A DNA stretch of 55,787 nt from assembly GCF_015845845.1 (NCBI RefSeq), contig NZ_LDIG01000123.1, positions 1 through 55,787 of the forward strand. Direction: 5' to 3'. The stretch's first letter is position 1. Each line of letters starts with the position of its first letter. The translations under genes and the position numbers were made by a program. Below the pieces are notes generated by a model, which ran no database searches, was not told the DNA's origin, and saw nothing but the letters and a program-made list of their open reading frames with translations. Positions 9,022 through 18,637 of the stretch are shown here, piece after piece. Origin of the DNA: Paenibacillus dendritiformis. Its GTDB lineage: Bacteria; Bacillota; Bacilli; Paenibacillales; Paenibacillaceae.

Positions 9022-12000
9022 ATGAACGATTCGATTGTCACTGCAGGCTTATCCCGACAGGACAAAGAAAGGCTGATCCGCCAGCTCCTGCAGCAGCGTC
9101 AGGAGAAGCGGGATACGATGGCATCTTACGGGCAGAAGGCGCTCTGGCTGCTGCAGCAGGCCCATCCGGACAATTGCGCCTACCATATGCAAGCGGCATG
9201 GGATCTGTTAACGCCTGTGGATGAGCATAAGCTGCGCTTATCCTTTCAAAGTGTATATGATACGTACAGTTCTTTGCGCACTGTGTTTTCTATAGAAGAC
9301 GGAGAGATCAAACGTCATGTAAGGCCTGACGGAGAAGTTGATTTTCGGGTGCATCGGCTCGCGTCTTGGGGATCCGAAGCGGAAGAATTGTTCCAGCGCT
9401 GCATGCGGGAGCCGTTCTCATTGCATGATGGCCCGCTGTTCCGTATTTTCCTGTTCTATGCTCCCGATCGTCCGCCACGACTATTGATATCAATGCATCA
9501 CATAATTGCGGATGCATGGTCGATCGTCATGCTGCTGCGCGATTTCGCAAATCGGTACCAGCATGGCGTTCCGGTTCGGGAGCGATTGCGGGAGAGCCGC
9601 AGCTACAGCGCATTTGTGGATTGGCAGCAGGGTTATTTGCAGAGTGAGCGTGCAGAACAAGACCGGAACTACTGGGAGCGTACGCTTGCGGAGCCGCTGC
9701 CCATCTGCGCGCTGGTCGCGGACAAAGTCGGGGGCGGAGCCTCCGCGTACGATCATAGAGGGGAAAACTGTATCTTCAGGTTCAGTGAATCCTTGTCCCA
9801 AGAAGTGATTCGATTAAGCAGGAAGCTCGGTGTTACCGTGAATACGCTGCTGCTATCTTCCTTTGCTGCGCTGCTGTATCGCTATACGGAGCAAGAGGAA
9901 GTCGTAATCGGCACGTTCGTCTCCGGAAGGAACGAAGCCGGCTTCGAGGAGGTTTTCGGCTATTTGGTCAACACGGTTGCCCTGCGCCTCGAGTGCTCGG
10001 GCGAATTGCCATTTGGGAAGCTCGCGGATTCGGTCAAGCGATCAATGCTGGGGGCCATGGAGCACCAGGATTATCCGTTCCCTTTGGTGGCGGAACGGCT
10101 GCAGCCGGAGCGCGATGCCAAGATTTCACCCGTGTTTCAGGTTGCGTTTGTCATGGAACGGGCCCAGAGCGGGGATGGAACTCGCTCTCCGTTATTCATA
10201 AGCGATGATCAGGAGGTGACAGAGCTCGGGGGGATGATTTGGCGGCCGGTGCCGCTGGGAACCAAGGATACGCCGTTCGAGCTCGTCTTGATGGTGGAGG
10301 AGACGGACGCGTTCATCCATGGTTCTTTCATCTATCGCTCGAATTTGTTCAGTGCTGCCTTCATGAAGACAATGGCGCGCTTGTATACGGAGCTGGTCGA
10401 GGGGGTCGTGCGGAATCCGGAGGAGCGGATCGGCACGCTGAGGCTGAATGCGCGATCTGGCCATGGCCGGCGGTTGCAACTCCCGTCCGCGCCGCTGCCT
10501 CACATCTGCTTGCATCATTTGCTCGAATATCAAGCGTCGCAGCGGCCGGACTCGGCGGCCGTTACGTTCATGGACGATACGTTGACCTACCTGGAGCTGG
10601 AGCATAGGGCGAATCGCATCGCTTGGTGGCTGTCCGGCAAAGGCGTACGGAAGGGCGAATTTGTAGGAGTGTGCTTGCGTCGTTCGCCGGACATGGTCGC
10701 AGCGGTATTTGCCGTCTTGAAGCTCGGCGCGGTCTTTGTGCCGATCGATCCCTCATATCCGCCGCAGCGCATCGTCTATATGGCGAACAAGGTCGAGATG
10801 AGGGTCATCATCAGCACTTCGCCGATCGGCCTGGGTTCGTTCGGAGAAGGCATCGAACTGGCGCTGCTCGATCGGGACGAGGCGGACATTGCTGGCCAGA
10901 GCGCGAGGCCGACCGGGCTGGACGTAGGAATCCGCGACCTGGCTTATGTCATCTTCACGTCCGGATCCACTGGCAAGCCGAAGGCTGTCATGATTGAGCA
11001 CTGCGGCATATGGAATATGGCAGAGGCGCAGCGTCAATATTTCAATCTTAGCGATAGAAGCAAGGTGCTCCAGTTCGCATCCTTCAGCTTCGATGCCTGG
11101 GTGTTTGAGGTCGTGATGGCATTTCGCAGCGGGGGAACGCTGTGCATGGCCGACAGGGATACGCTGATGCCCGGCGCGGCAATGGCACGGTGGATGAGGG
11201 AAAAGCGGATTTCTCATGCGGTGCTTCCTCCATCTGTTCTAACCTTGATTCCGGATGCGGACTTGCCGGAATTGGAGGTCCTCATATCGGCGGGCGAAGC
11301 GTGCACCCGCGATATCGTGGCACGCTGGGCTCCGGGAAGGCGTTTTTACAACGCATACGGTCCTTCGGAAGCAACCGTCTGGGTAACGGTCAAGGAATGC
11401 GGTTCAGATGAATCGATCATCGATCTCGGAGAAGCGATCCCGAATGTGGAGGTGCAGGTGTTCAATGACTACATGCAGCGCCCATTGCCTGGGGGCATTG
11501 GCGAATTGTACGTCGGCGGAATCGGGCTTGCCCGCGGGTATTGTAACGATGCCGAATTGACGCAGGCCAAATTCATTACGCCTTCGGCCGGCGATGGACA
11601 CGAGCAGGGGCGCTTATATCGAACAGGCGATTTGGTAAGATGCCTGCCCGACGGAAGGCTCCAGTTCGTTGGCAGACGGGACGATCAAGTCAAGGTCAGG
11701 GGGGTAAGACTTCATCTCGGCGAAATCGAATCCCACTTGTCAGAGCGTTCTGACATTGCCAGCTGTGCCGTCATTGTCGCCGGAGAGGCTCCCGATCAGG
11801 CTTCGCTCGCCGCTTTTGTCGTCATGAAGCCGCAATCAGCGTGGGAGGAGACGGCTGTAAGGAAATTTCTGCAAGAACGTATGCCGGGCCATTACATTCC
11901 GTCCCGCTTTGTGGTACTAGGCGACATGCCTTTGACGCCCAATGGCAAGGTGGATCGCAATGCATTGTGCTCCTTGCTTGCAGAGGAGGCCGAAGAGGCT

Positions 12001-15000
12001 TACGGGATGCATGACGCGTCGGAAGATAACAGCTTCGGCAGTGATATGGTCGAAGAAGTGATGATACAAATATGGAAACAATTGCTTGGGAAAAAGCAGG
12101 TGCGTCCAGAAGAGCAATTCTTCGAGGCTGGCGGCCACTCCTTGCTGGCAACCCGGCTCATCACGGCCGTTCATGACGTGTTCGGAATCGAATTGCCGAT
12201 CGGCACGGTCTTCGCCAAGCCCGCCCTGCGCGATATGGCATACGAAATCCGCCGAATGCTGCAGAAGGCGGAGGGCGGAACGGACAAGGCGGACATCGTT
12301 CCGCTGAAGCTGGCCGGGGATTACCGGGCTCCGCTAACGAGCGCCCAGCAGAGAATGTGGTTCCTGCAGAAGCTGGATGAGGATCAGACGGCTTATTTGC
12401 TGCCCGGCACGTTGTCTCTTGACGGGCCGCTGGACGTGGAGGCTCTCGAGCAAGCTCTGAAAGAGCTGATTCGCAGACATGATTCTCTCCGGACGACCAT
12501 TCATGAAGAGGGAGGTATCCCCTTCTCCTTAGTCAGGGAGGAAAAGGCGTTCCGGCTGGCAATCAAGACATGCACGGAGGAAGAGGCACAGCAATGGATA
12601 AGAGAGGAGTGCCGTCGTCCGATTCGGGTGTCGGATAGCGAGCTGTACCGGATGACGCTGCTCCGCACGGGAGAACGCCGCCACTACTTGGTGCTAGTGC
12701 TGCACCATATTATCACGGACGGCTGGTCGACAGGCATAATCCTGAACGAGCTTCGGCAGCTCTATGCGATCCGGGTCGGGCAATCCCGGCAGACTTTGCC
12801 GAATCCGCCGCTGACGTATTCCGATTATGCCCGCTGGGAGCAAGAATGGATAGGAAGCGACTCCTATAGCCAGCAGCTTGAATATTGGGCAGGCGTGCTG
12901 CAGCAGCCGATTCCGCCCCTGCTGCTGCCGACCGACAGCCCTCGGACGCTTGCGTCGAGCTATCGGGGCAAGCAGGTCAGCTTGAAGCTTCCGCAAGCGC
13001 TCAGCGAGGAGTTGAAAGAGCTGGGGCAACGGCACAATTGCACGCTGTTCATGACGCTCGTCACTGTTTTCAATGTGCTGCTGTACCGATTGAGCAGAAC
13101 CTCCGACATCGCCGTCGGCGTTCCGGTTGCGAACCGCCATCACCGGCATGTGGATCAAGTCGTCGGGTTATTCGTGAACACGCTGCTCCTCCGGCTTGAT
13201 TTATCCGGCAATCCTGATTTTAACCAGCTGCTGTTGTTAGCGAGGGACGCAGCCATCAATGCTTATGCGCATCAGGACATGCCTTTCGAGAAGCTGGTGG
13301 AGATGGCAAGACCGGATCGGGATCTTAGCCGCTCCTCCATGTTCCAGGTCATGTTCAATATGCTTAACATTCCGCCGGTTACGGCTCAGTTGAGCGGACT
13401 GACTACGCAGATCATCGAGCTGGACGAGCCCGATTCCAAATGCGAGCTGACGCTGTACGCACTGGAGCAAGCCGAAGGGATTCAACTAACGATGACGTAT
13501 GCTTCCAACCTGTTCGGGGAGGAAAGGGCAACCGAAATGCTGGCTCAATTCGAATGTCTGTGCCGCCAGATCGTGAATGATCCCGATTGGCCGATTGAGC
13601 GGTATTCGCTCCTCACCGAACGCTCGGCCGCGGTTCTGCCCGATCCGAGCATGCCGCTAAGGCAGGCGCGCGATCCGCTTCTGCAGCCGGTTCATGTGAT
13701 GTTCAGGCACAAGGCGGCGCAATGTCCAGAGGCTATTGCGGTCATCGATAGCGATGATGCCGAATACACGTATCGCGATCTGGATGAACGCAGCGACAGA
13801 CTGGCCGCGAAGTTGATTCGCTTCGCCCGCCAGCGGCGAGGAGTGATAGCCATATACGGTGAGCGAAGCGCGTCTCTTATCGTCGCCATGCTCGCCGTGC
13901 TCAAGAGCGGCTCGGCATTTGCGGTGATTGATCCGGCGCAGCCGGCGATCCGCGCGACAGAGTTGCTCAAGGCGTCCAAGGCGGACGGCATCGTCTTTCT
14001 CAGCGCGGAGCGGGAGAGACTGGGCGGGTTGCTCGATGAATGGGCAAGTCATGTATCGTTCTGCATTTACGGCATCAACGGCGATTATGCAGCTGATGAA
14101 GAAGACTCAGTCCGAGCGATACTGGCGCAGCTCGAGAAGGGATGCTCCGTGGAGGATCCGGCCTATGTGCTGTTTACCTCTGGCACGACGGGAGCGCCGA
14201 AGGGAATTCAATGCACGCACGAGCCGCTTGCCAACTTCATTCGCTGGCAAGTGAATGAATTCCGGCTTGATTGGCGGGATCGGTTCAGCATGTTCTCCGG
14301 CTTGGGACACGATCCATTGCTGCGGGACATATTCGTGCCGCTGTCCATCGGGGCCGCGATCTGCATTCCGGACGGAAGCCGGATGATTATTCCCGAATAT
14401 GTGACGGAATGGATGGAACGCCGCCGGATAACGATTACCCATGTAACCCCTGCGATGGGCATGGTGATCGCGGGCGGAGGCAGCTCTGGGCAAAAGAGGT
14501 GCGATCTCGGGGCATGGCGGTATGCCTTTTTTGGCGGTGATGTGCTGATGCCGTCCCACATTGAGAATATCCGGGCGATCGCTCCGCAGGTTCGCTGTCT
14601 GAACGGGTATGGGGCGACGGAGACGCCGCAAATTATGGGGATCTATTCCGTTCCCGCGGATCCAGGGCCGTCGATCCCGATCGGCAAAGGGAGAGAAGGC
14701 GTGCAATTGCTCGTGATGGATTCGGATCTGGGCATGAAGGGGAGTGGAGAAACGGGCGAAATCTGCATTCGCTCGCCTTATCTGGCTTCCGGTTATATCG
14801 GGAACGCGGAAGCGGAACAAGGTCGCCCCGCGTTTGTCCCCAATCCTTATACATCAATGGAGCATGATCGAATATACAGGACGGGCGACTTAGGGAGGTA
14901 CTTGCCGGACGGCAACGTTGAATTCATCGGCAGGCAGGGGGACTTTGTCAAAATTCGCGGCTATCGGGTGGAGCTGCGCGAAATTCAAGAGGCGATTCTG

Positions 15001-15600
15001 CGGCATTCCGCGATCGCCGATTGCTTAACGGTATGCCAAGCGGACAGGGACGACCGGATCATTGCTTATGTGGTTCCGGCCGAGAAGCCGTTCGACCCGA
15101 CCGGCATGCAGCTTCATCTGAGAGACCGCCTGCCGGAATATATGCTGCCTGCGGCGTATGTGGAGCTGGATCAGATTCCGCTGACCCGCAACGGGAAGGC
15201 AGATGCGGCCAGACTGCCCGAGCCTGGGGCATTCAACTTCAGGGAGAGCCGACAGGGCACGGTACTGCCGGAGACGATGCTGCAGCGACAAATTGCGGAG
15301 GTATGGAAGCGCCATTTGAAAGTAGAGGAAGTGGGCATTCACGATAACTTTTTCGATGCGGGCGGCCACTCTCTGCTCCTGCTTCGCGTCCAGCAAGGAC
15401 TCGAAGCGGAACTGGCAAGGCCGATCCATGTTGTGGATCTGTTCAAATATCCGACCATTTCCTTGTTGGCGCACTATCTCGAAGGAAACGGAAACGGCAC
15501 GGAGGCGCAACGCGGCGTTGTTGTTGACGAACAGCGCAAAATCAAGCAGCGAGCCGCGCAACAAGCGCAAAAATTACGGCGAAAGGGGGAGCGTCAATGA
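9022..15600 (+). CDS. Two-module NRPS, C-A-PCP-C-A-PCP (NRPS1)
   Basis: Module 1: condensation domain with HHIIADAW (about residue 160), adenylation domain with FTSGSTGKPK, NAYGPSEAT and YRTGDLV, and carrier Ser at about 1040 (GGHSLLATR). Lining up the pocket gives roughly DAFVIAAVW(K); I cannot assign it, but a large hydrophobic or aromatic residue is plausible. Module 2: condensation domain with HHIITDGWS, an unusual adenylation domain with GHDPLLRDIF resembling Lys2-type domains (pocket about DPRHFGGQI(K)), and carrier Ser at about 2117. The basic tail RAAQQAQKLRRKGERQ looks like an NRPS-to-PKS linker. ATG 9022 is chosen over 9013 because AGGAG at 9008 abuts the first and is nine bases from the second. 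The stop overlaps the next start (ATGA). Confidence 0.93.
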   Translation: MNDSIVTAGLSRQDKERLIRQLLQQRQEKRDTMASYGQKALWLLQQAHPDNCAYHMQAAWDLLTPVDEHKLRLSFQSVYDTYSSLRTVFSIEDGEIKRHVRPDGEVDFRVHRLASWGSEAEELFQRCMREPFSLHDGPLFRIFLFYAPDRPPRLLISMHHIIADAWSIVMLLRDFANRYQHGVPVRERLRESRSYSAFVDWQQGYLQSERAEQDRNYWERTLAEPLPICALVADKVGGGASAYDHRGENCIFRFSESLSQEVIRLSRKLGVTVNTLLLSSFAALLYRYTEQEEVVIGTFVSGRNEAGFEEVFGYLVNTVALRLECSGELPFGKLADSVKRSMLGAMEHQDYPFPLVAERLQPERDAKISPVFQVAFVMERAQSGDGTRSPLFISDDQEVTELGGMIWRPVPLGTKDTPFELVLMVEETDAFIHGSFIYRSNLFSAAFMKTMARLYTELVEGVVRNPEERIGTLRLNARSGHGRRLQLPSAPLPHICLHHLLEYQASQRPDSAAVTFMDDTLTYLELEHRANRIAWWLSGKGVRKGEFVGVCLRRSPDMVAAVFAVLKLGAVFVPIDPSYPPQRIVYMANKVEMRVIISTSPIGLGSFGEGIELALLDRDEADIAGQSARPTGLDVGIRDLAYVIFTSGSTGKPKAVMIEHCGIWNMAEAQRQYFNLSDRSKVLQFASFSFDAWVFEVVMAFRSGGTLCMADRDTLMPGAAMARWMREKRISHAVLPPSVLTLIPDADLPELEVLISAGEACTRDIVARWAPGRRFYNAYGPSEATVWVTVKECGSDESIIDLGEAIPNVEVQVFNDYMQRPLPGGIGELYVGGIGLARGYCNDAELTQAKFITPSAGDGHEQGRLYRTGDLVRCLPDGRLQFVGRRDDQVKVRGVRLHLGEIESHLSERSDIASCAVIVAGEAPDQASLAAFVVMKPQSAWEETAVRKFLQERMPGHYIPSRFVVLGDMPLTPNGKVDRNALCSLLAEEAEEAYGMHDASEDNSFGSDMVEEVMIQIWKQLLGKKQVRPEEQFFEAGGHSLLATRLITAVHDVFGIELPIGTVFAKPALRDMAYEIRRMLQKAEGGTDKADIVPLKLAGDYRAPLTSAQQRMWFLQKLDEDQTAYLLPGTLSLDGPLDVEALEQALKELIRRHDSLRTTIHEEGGIPFSLVREEKAFRLAIKTCTEEEAQQWIREECRRPIRVSDSELYRMTLLRTGERRHYLVLVLHHIITDGWSTGIILNELRQLYAIRVGQSRQTLPNPPLTYSDYARWEQEWIGSDSYSQQLEYWAGVLQQPIPPLLLPTDSPRTLASSYRGKQVSLKLPQALSEELKELGQRHNCTLFMTLVTVFNVLLYRLSRTSDIAVGVPVANRHHRHVDQVVGLFVNTLLLRLDLSGNPDFNQLLLLARDAAINAYAHQDMPFEKLVEMARPDRDLSRSSMFQVMFNMLNIPPVTAQLSGLTTQIIELDEPDSKCELTLYALEQAEGIQLTMTYASNLFGEERATEMLAQFECLCRQIVNDPDWPIERYSLLTERSAAVLPDPSMPLRQARDPLLQPVHVMFRHKAAQCPEAIAVIDSDDAEYTYRDLDERSDRLAAKLIRFARQRRGVIAIYGERSASLIVAMLAVLKSGSAFAVIDPAQPAIRATELLKASKADGIVFLSAERERLGGLLDEWASHVSFCIYGINGDYAADEEDSVRAILAQLEKGCSVEDPAYVLFTSGTTGAPKGIQCTHEPLANFIRWQVNEFRLDWRDRFSMFSGLGHDPLLRDIFVPLSIGAAICIPDGSRMIIPEYVTEWMERRRITITHVTPAMGMVIAGGGSSGQKRCDLGAWRYAFFGGDVLMPSHIENIRAIAPQVRCLNGYGATETPQIMGIYSVPADPGPSIPIGKGREGVQLLVMDSDLGMKGSGETGEICIRSPYLASGYIGNAEAEQGRPAFVPNPYTSMEHDRIYRTGDLGRYLPDGNVEFIGRQGDFVKIRGYRVELREIQEAILRHSAIADCLTVCQADRDDRIIAYVVPAEKPFDPTGMQLHLRDRLPEYMLPAAYVELDQIPLTRNGKADAARLPEPGAFNFRESRQGTVLPETMLQRQIAEVWKRHLKVEEVGIHDNFFDAGGHSLLLLRVQQGLEAELARPIHVVDLFKYPTISLLAHYLEGNGNGTEAQRGVVVDEQRKIKQRAAQQAQKLRRKGERQ

Positions 15601-18600
15601 CGGCGAGCGAGGCAGAGAACACGATAGCCATTATCGGGATGAGCGGGAGATTCCCGGGAGCCAGCCATATGGGACAGTATTGGGATAATTTGAAGCACGG
15701 TAGGGAGACGATCACCTTTTTCACCGATGACATGCTGCGAGAATCCGGCATTGCAGAGGAGAAGTTGCGCAGCCCGAACTATGTGAAGGCTTCCCCGCTC
15801 CTGGATGGCATCGACAAGTTCGATTATCACTTTTTCGGCATGAGCAAGCGCGAGGCTGACCTGCTCGATCCGCAGCACCGCCTGCTGCTGATGTGCGCAT
15901 GGGAAGCGCTTGAGGATGCGGGCTATGTCGCGGAGTCGTACCAGGGCTTGGTCAGTCTGTTTGCCGGATGCGGATTCAACAGTTACTTGGTGAACGAAAT
16001 ATTGCCGCGTCGCGATGAACTTTCGGAGGAAGAGCTGCAAATGGTGCTGCAGGCGAACAGCAACGATTATGTAAGCACCAGAATCTCCTACAAGCTGAAT
16101 TTGCGCGGAACGAGCGTCACGATTCAGACGGCGTGCTCGACATCGCTCGTTGCCGTCCATTATGCCTGCCAGAGCCTTCTCATGTATCAATCGGATCTGG
16201 CTCTTGCAGGCGGCGCCTCCATCCGGGTTCCGCAGCAGGAAGGATACTTGTACCAGGAAGGGGGGATTTTCTCCCCGGACGGGCATTGCCGGGCGTTTGA
16301 CGCTAAGGCGCAGGGGACGCTCTTCGGCAGCGGAGCGGGGATCGTGGCGCTTAAGCGCCTGGAGGACGCTCTGGCCGATCGCGATTCTATCTATGCCCTT
16401 ATTCTTGGCAGCGCCGTGAATAATGACGGTGCCGCCAAGGTCGGGTACACGGCGCCAAGCATCGAAGGCCAGCGCCGCGTCGTGGCGGAGGCGCTCATGA
16501 TGGCGGGGGCAGAACCGCAGACGATCGACTATATCGAAGCTCATGGGACCGGCACGGCGCTGGGCGATCCGATCGAGATAGCCGCGCTTCAAGAGGCATT
16601 CGGCGAGACTGGAGAAGTCAGCGCCAGGCAGCGCTGCGCAATCGGCTCCGTGAAGACGAATATCGGCCACTTGAACGCTGCCGCGGGCATTGCGGGGTTG
16701 ATCAAGACGACATTGATGCTGCATCACCGGCAAATTCCGCCGAGCCTGCATTATGAGGATTCCAACCCGGCCATTGACTTCACGGCCAGTCATTTCTATG
16801 TCAATACGGCCTTGCGGGATTGGCCGGCCTCGGATCATCCCCGTCGCGCAGGGGTAAGCTCGTTCGGGATTGGCGGAACGAATGCGCATCTCATCTTGCA
16901 GGAGGCTCCAATACCTGCGGAATGCGCCGCGGGATGCCGGAAGGAGCAGAGAGAGCAGGCGCTGCTTCTGTCTGCGCGAACGGCCAGCGCTCTCGGTTCG
17001 ATGGAGGATGCTCTGCATAGGTATTTCCGGCATCACCCGGACGCTTCCATGGACAAGGTCGCATATACGCTTCAAGTCGGCAGGAAAGCATTTCCTTATC
17101 GTTATGCGGCAATCTCCGGCAGGGACGGCAGTCTGCAACTCATTGGCAGGGGCATTGCGGGCAAGGACAAGGCCAGCATCATTTTTATGTTTCCGGGACA
17201 AGGAAGCCAGTACTTGAACATGGCGGCCGGATTGTATGAACAGATCCCTTTGTTCCGCAGTTGGGCGGACAAGTGCATTGCGATCCTGAACGGGAGCATG
17301 CGCACCGAGATATCGCAGGCGATGTTCCGTACGAACGGAGCCGGAGAACCGCAAATGTTGGAGCAGACCGCTATAGCGCAGCCGCTGCTGTTCATTGTCG
17401 AATATGCGCTTGCCCGCTGCTTGATGGATTGGGGACTGAGGCCCAGTGCCATGATCGGACACAGCCTCGGCGAATATGTAGCCGCCTGCCTCGCGGGCGT
17501 CATGCGGCTTGAAGAGGCGCTTGCGATCATCGTTCTAAGGGGGACGGTCATGCAGCAGAGCCCAGCGGGCGCCATGATGGCCGTATCTTCATCCTATGAG
17601 CAGATCCGGAGCTTAGCGGACGAAGCCGTGTACTTGTCGGCCGTCAACGGCCCCGATTCATGCACGGTTGCGGGCGAGCGCGAAGCCATCGCTGGCTTGG
17701 CGGCGCGATTGGAGTCCGGCGGTATCGGCCACAAGCTTCTGCCCGTATCGCATGCGTTCCACAGCCCGTTCATGGAGCCGGCCGCGGAGCAATTCGAACG
17801 CTTGCTTCGCCAGTACGAGCTGTCAGCCCCTTCCATCCCTTTCATCTCCAATGTAAGCGGTGATTACATAACGGAGGCCCAGGCCAGGAGCACCGCGTAC
17901 TGGAGCGCCCATATGAGGGAGCCTGTCAACTTCGGAGGAGGGGTGTCCACGCTTATGCGGAGCTTCGGAGATGATGCCATCTGGCTGGAGGTGGGACCAG
18001 GGAGAGGCTTGGCCCAATTGGTGCGGCAGCGTGACGATGAATCGCGCAAGGTTCATGCGATCAACTTGATGCGGCATGGCAAGGAGGAGGAATCCGACGT
18101 TGCCGCGTTATGGAAAGGCTTGGCGCAATGCTGGCTATCCGGAGCAGATATCCATTGGAAGCATACTCACGATGGACAACCCGGACGCGTGCCGCTGCCT
18201 GCGTATCCGTTCGAGGGGACGAGATGCTGGTTCGGCGACAGGCTGGAAGGCCAAGCAAGCGCGGGACATGCAGAATCCGCTGCGCCAGTAGGCGCGGGCC
18301 ATGAGCGATTGGAGGACGAAAGGGCGCACCTGTCAACGATGTACGTCCCTCCTGCGGACGGGTTGCAGGAGAATCTGGTGGACATATGGGAGCAGGTGCT
18401 TGGCGTACGCCCGATCGGCATCAAGGATAATTTCTTTGAACTGGGAGGCCATTCCTTGATGGCGACCCAGCTCATATCGCGCGTGCGGAATCTGCTGCCG
18501 GACATAGACATCAAGTTGGAGCGCATTTTCAAGTATCCGACGATTGAGGAGATTGCCGAGCAATTGGAACTGCAGATGATTGAGCATTTGGTAGGCAATG

Positions 18601-18611
18601 ATCAGCGATAA
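15597..18611 (+). CDS. Type I PKS, KS-AT-carrier (PKS2)
   Basis: It extends the NRPS1 peptide by one C2 unit. The ketosynthase (residues 8-430) has Cys180 in QTACSTSL, EAHGTGTALGDP and NIGHLNAAAG. The acyltransferase (about 525-830) has FPGQGSQ, Ser623 in GHSLGEYVA and SHAFHSPFME, the HAFH signature of malonyl-CoA selectivity. The carrier near the end (GGHSLMATQ, Ser953) looks like a peptidyl carrier. There is no ketoreductase, so a beta-keto group adjacent to the next amide is expected. It begins inside the NRPS1 stop (ATGA), implying coupled translation and roughly equal amounts. At 1004 residues the protein is a minimal but complete module. Confidence 0.92.
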   Translation: MTASEAENTIAIIGMSGRFPGASHMGQYWDNLKHGRETITFFTDDMLRESGIAEEKLRSPNYVKASPLLDGIDKFDYHFFGMSKREADLLDPQHRLLLMCAWEALEDAGYVAESYQGLVSLFAGCGFNSYLVNEILPRRDELSEEELQMVLQANSNDYVSTRISYKLNLRGTSVTIQTACSTSLVAVHYACQSLLMYQSDLALAGGASIRVPQQEGYLYQEGGIFSPDGHCRAFDAKAQGTLFGSGAGIVALKRLEDALADRDSIYALILGSAVNNDGAAKVGYTAPSIEGQRRVVAEALMMAGAEPQTIDYIEAHGTGTALGDPIEIAALQEAFGETGEVSARQRCAIGSVKTNIGHLNAAAGIAGLIKTTLMLHHRQIPPSLHYEDSNPAIDFTASHFYVNTALRDWPASDHPRRAGVSSFGIGGTNAHLILQEAPIPAECAAGCRKEQREQALLLSARTASALGSMEDALHRYFRHHPDASMDKVAYTLQVGRKAFPYRYAAISGRDGSLQLIGRGIAGKDKASIIFMFPGQGSQYLNMAAGLYEQIPLFRSWADKCIAILNGSMRTEISQAMFRTNGAGEPQMLEQTAIAQPLLFIVEYALARCLMDWGLRPSAMIGHSLGEYVAACLAGVMRLEEALAIIVLRGTVMQQSPAGAMMAVSSSYEQIRSLADEAVYLSAVNGPDSCTVAGEREAIAGLAARLESGGIGHKLLPVSHAFHSPFMEPAAEQFERLLRQYELSAPSIPFISNVSGDYITEAQARSTAYWSAHMREPVNFGGGVSTLMRSFGDDAIWLEVGPGRGLAQLVRQRDDESRKVHAINLMRHGKEEESDVAALWKGLAQCWLSGADIHWKHTHDGQPGRVPLPAYPFEGTRCWFGDRLEGQASAGHAESAAPVGAGHERLEDERAHLSTMYVPPADGLQENLVDIWEQVLGVRPIGIKDNFFELGGHSLMATQLISRVRNLLPDIDIKLERIFKYPTIEEIAEQLELQMIEHLVGNDQR

Positions 18612-18637
18612 AAATTCCGGTGGAACGGTGGGTGCTT

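Noticed and set aside
15594-17462. A 622-codon open frame on the minus strand opposite PKS2
   Set aside because: It is antisense to a clearly functional KS-AT module, has no recognisable domain or ribosome site, and long antisense frames are expected in GC-rich coding DNA.
5613-18611. A trans-AT polyketide system
   Set aside because: Both PKS proteins have their own complete AT domains with active-site Ser.
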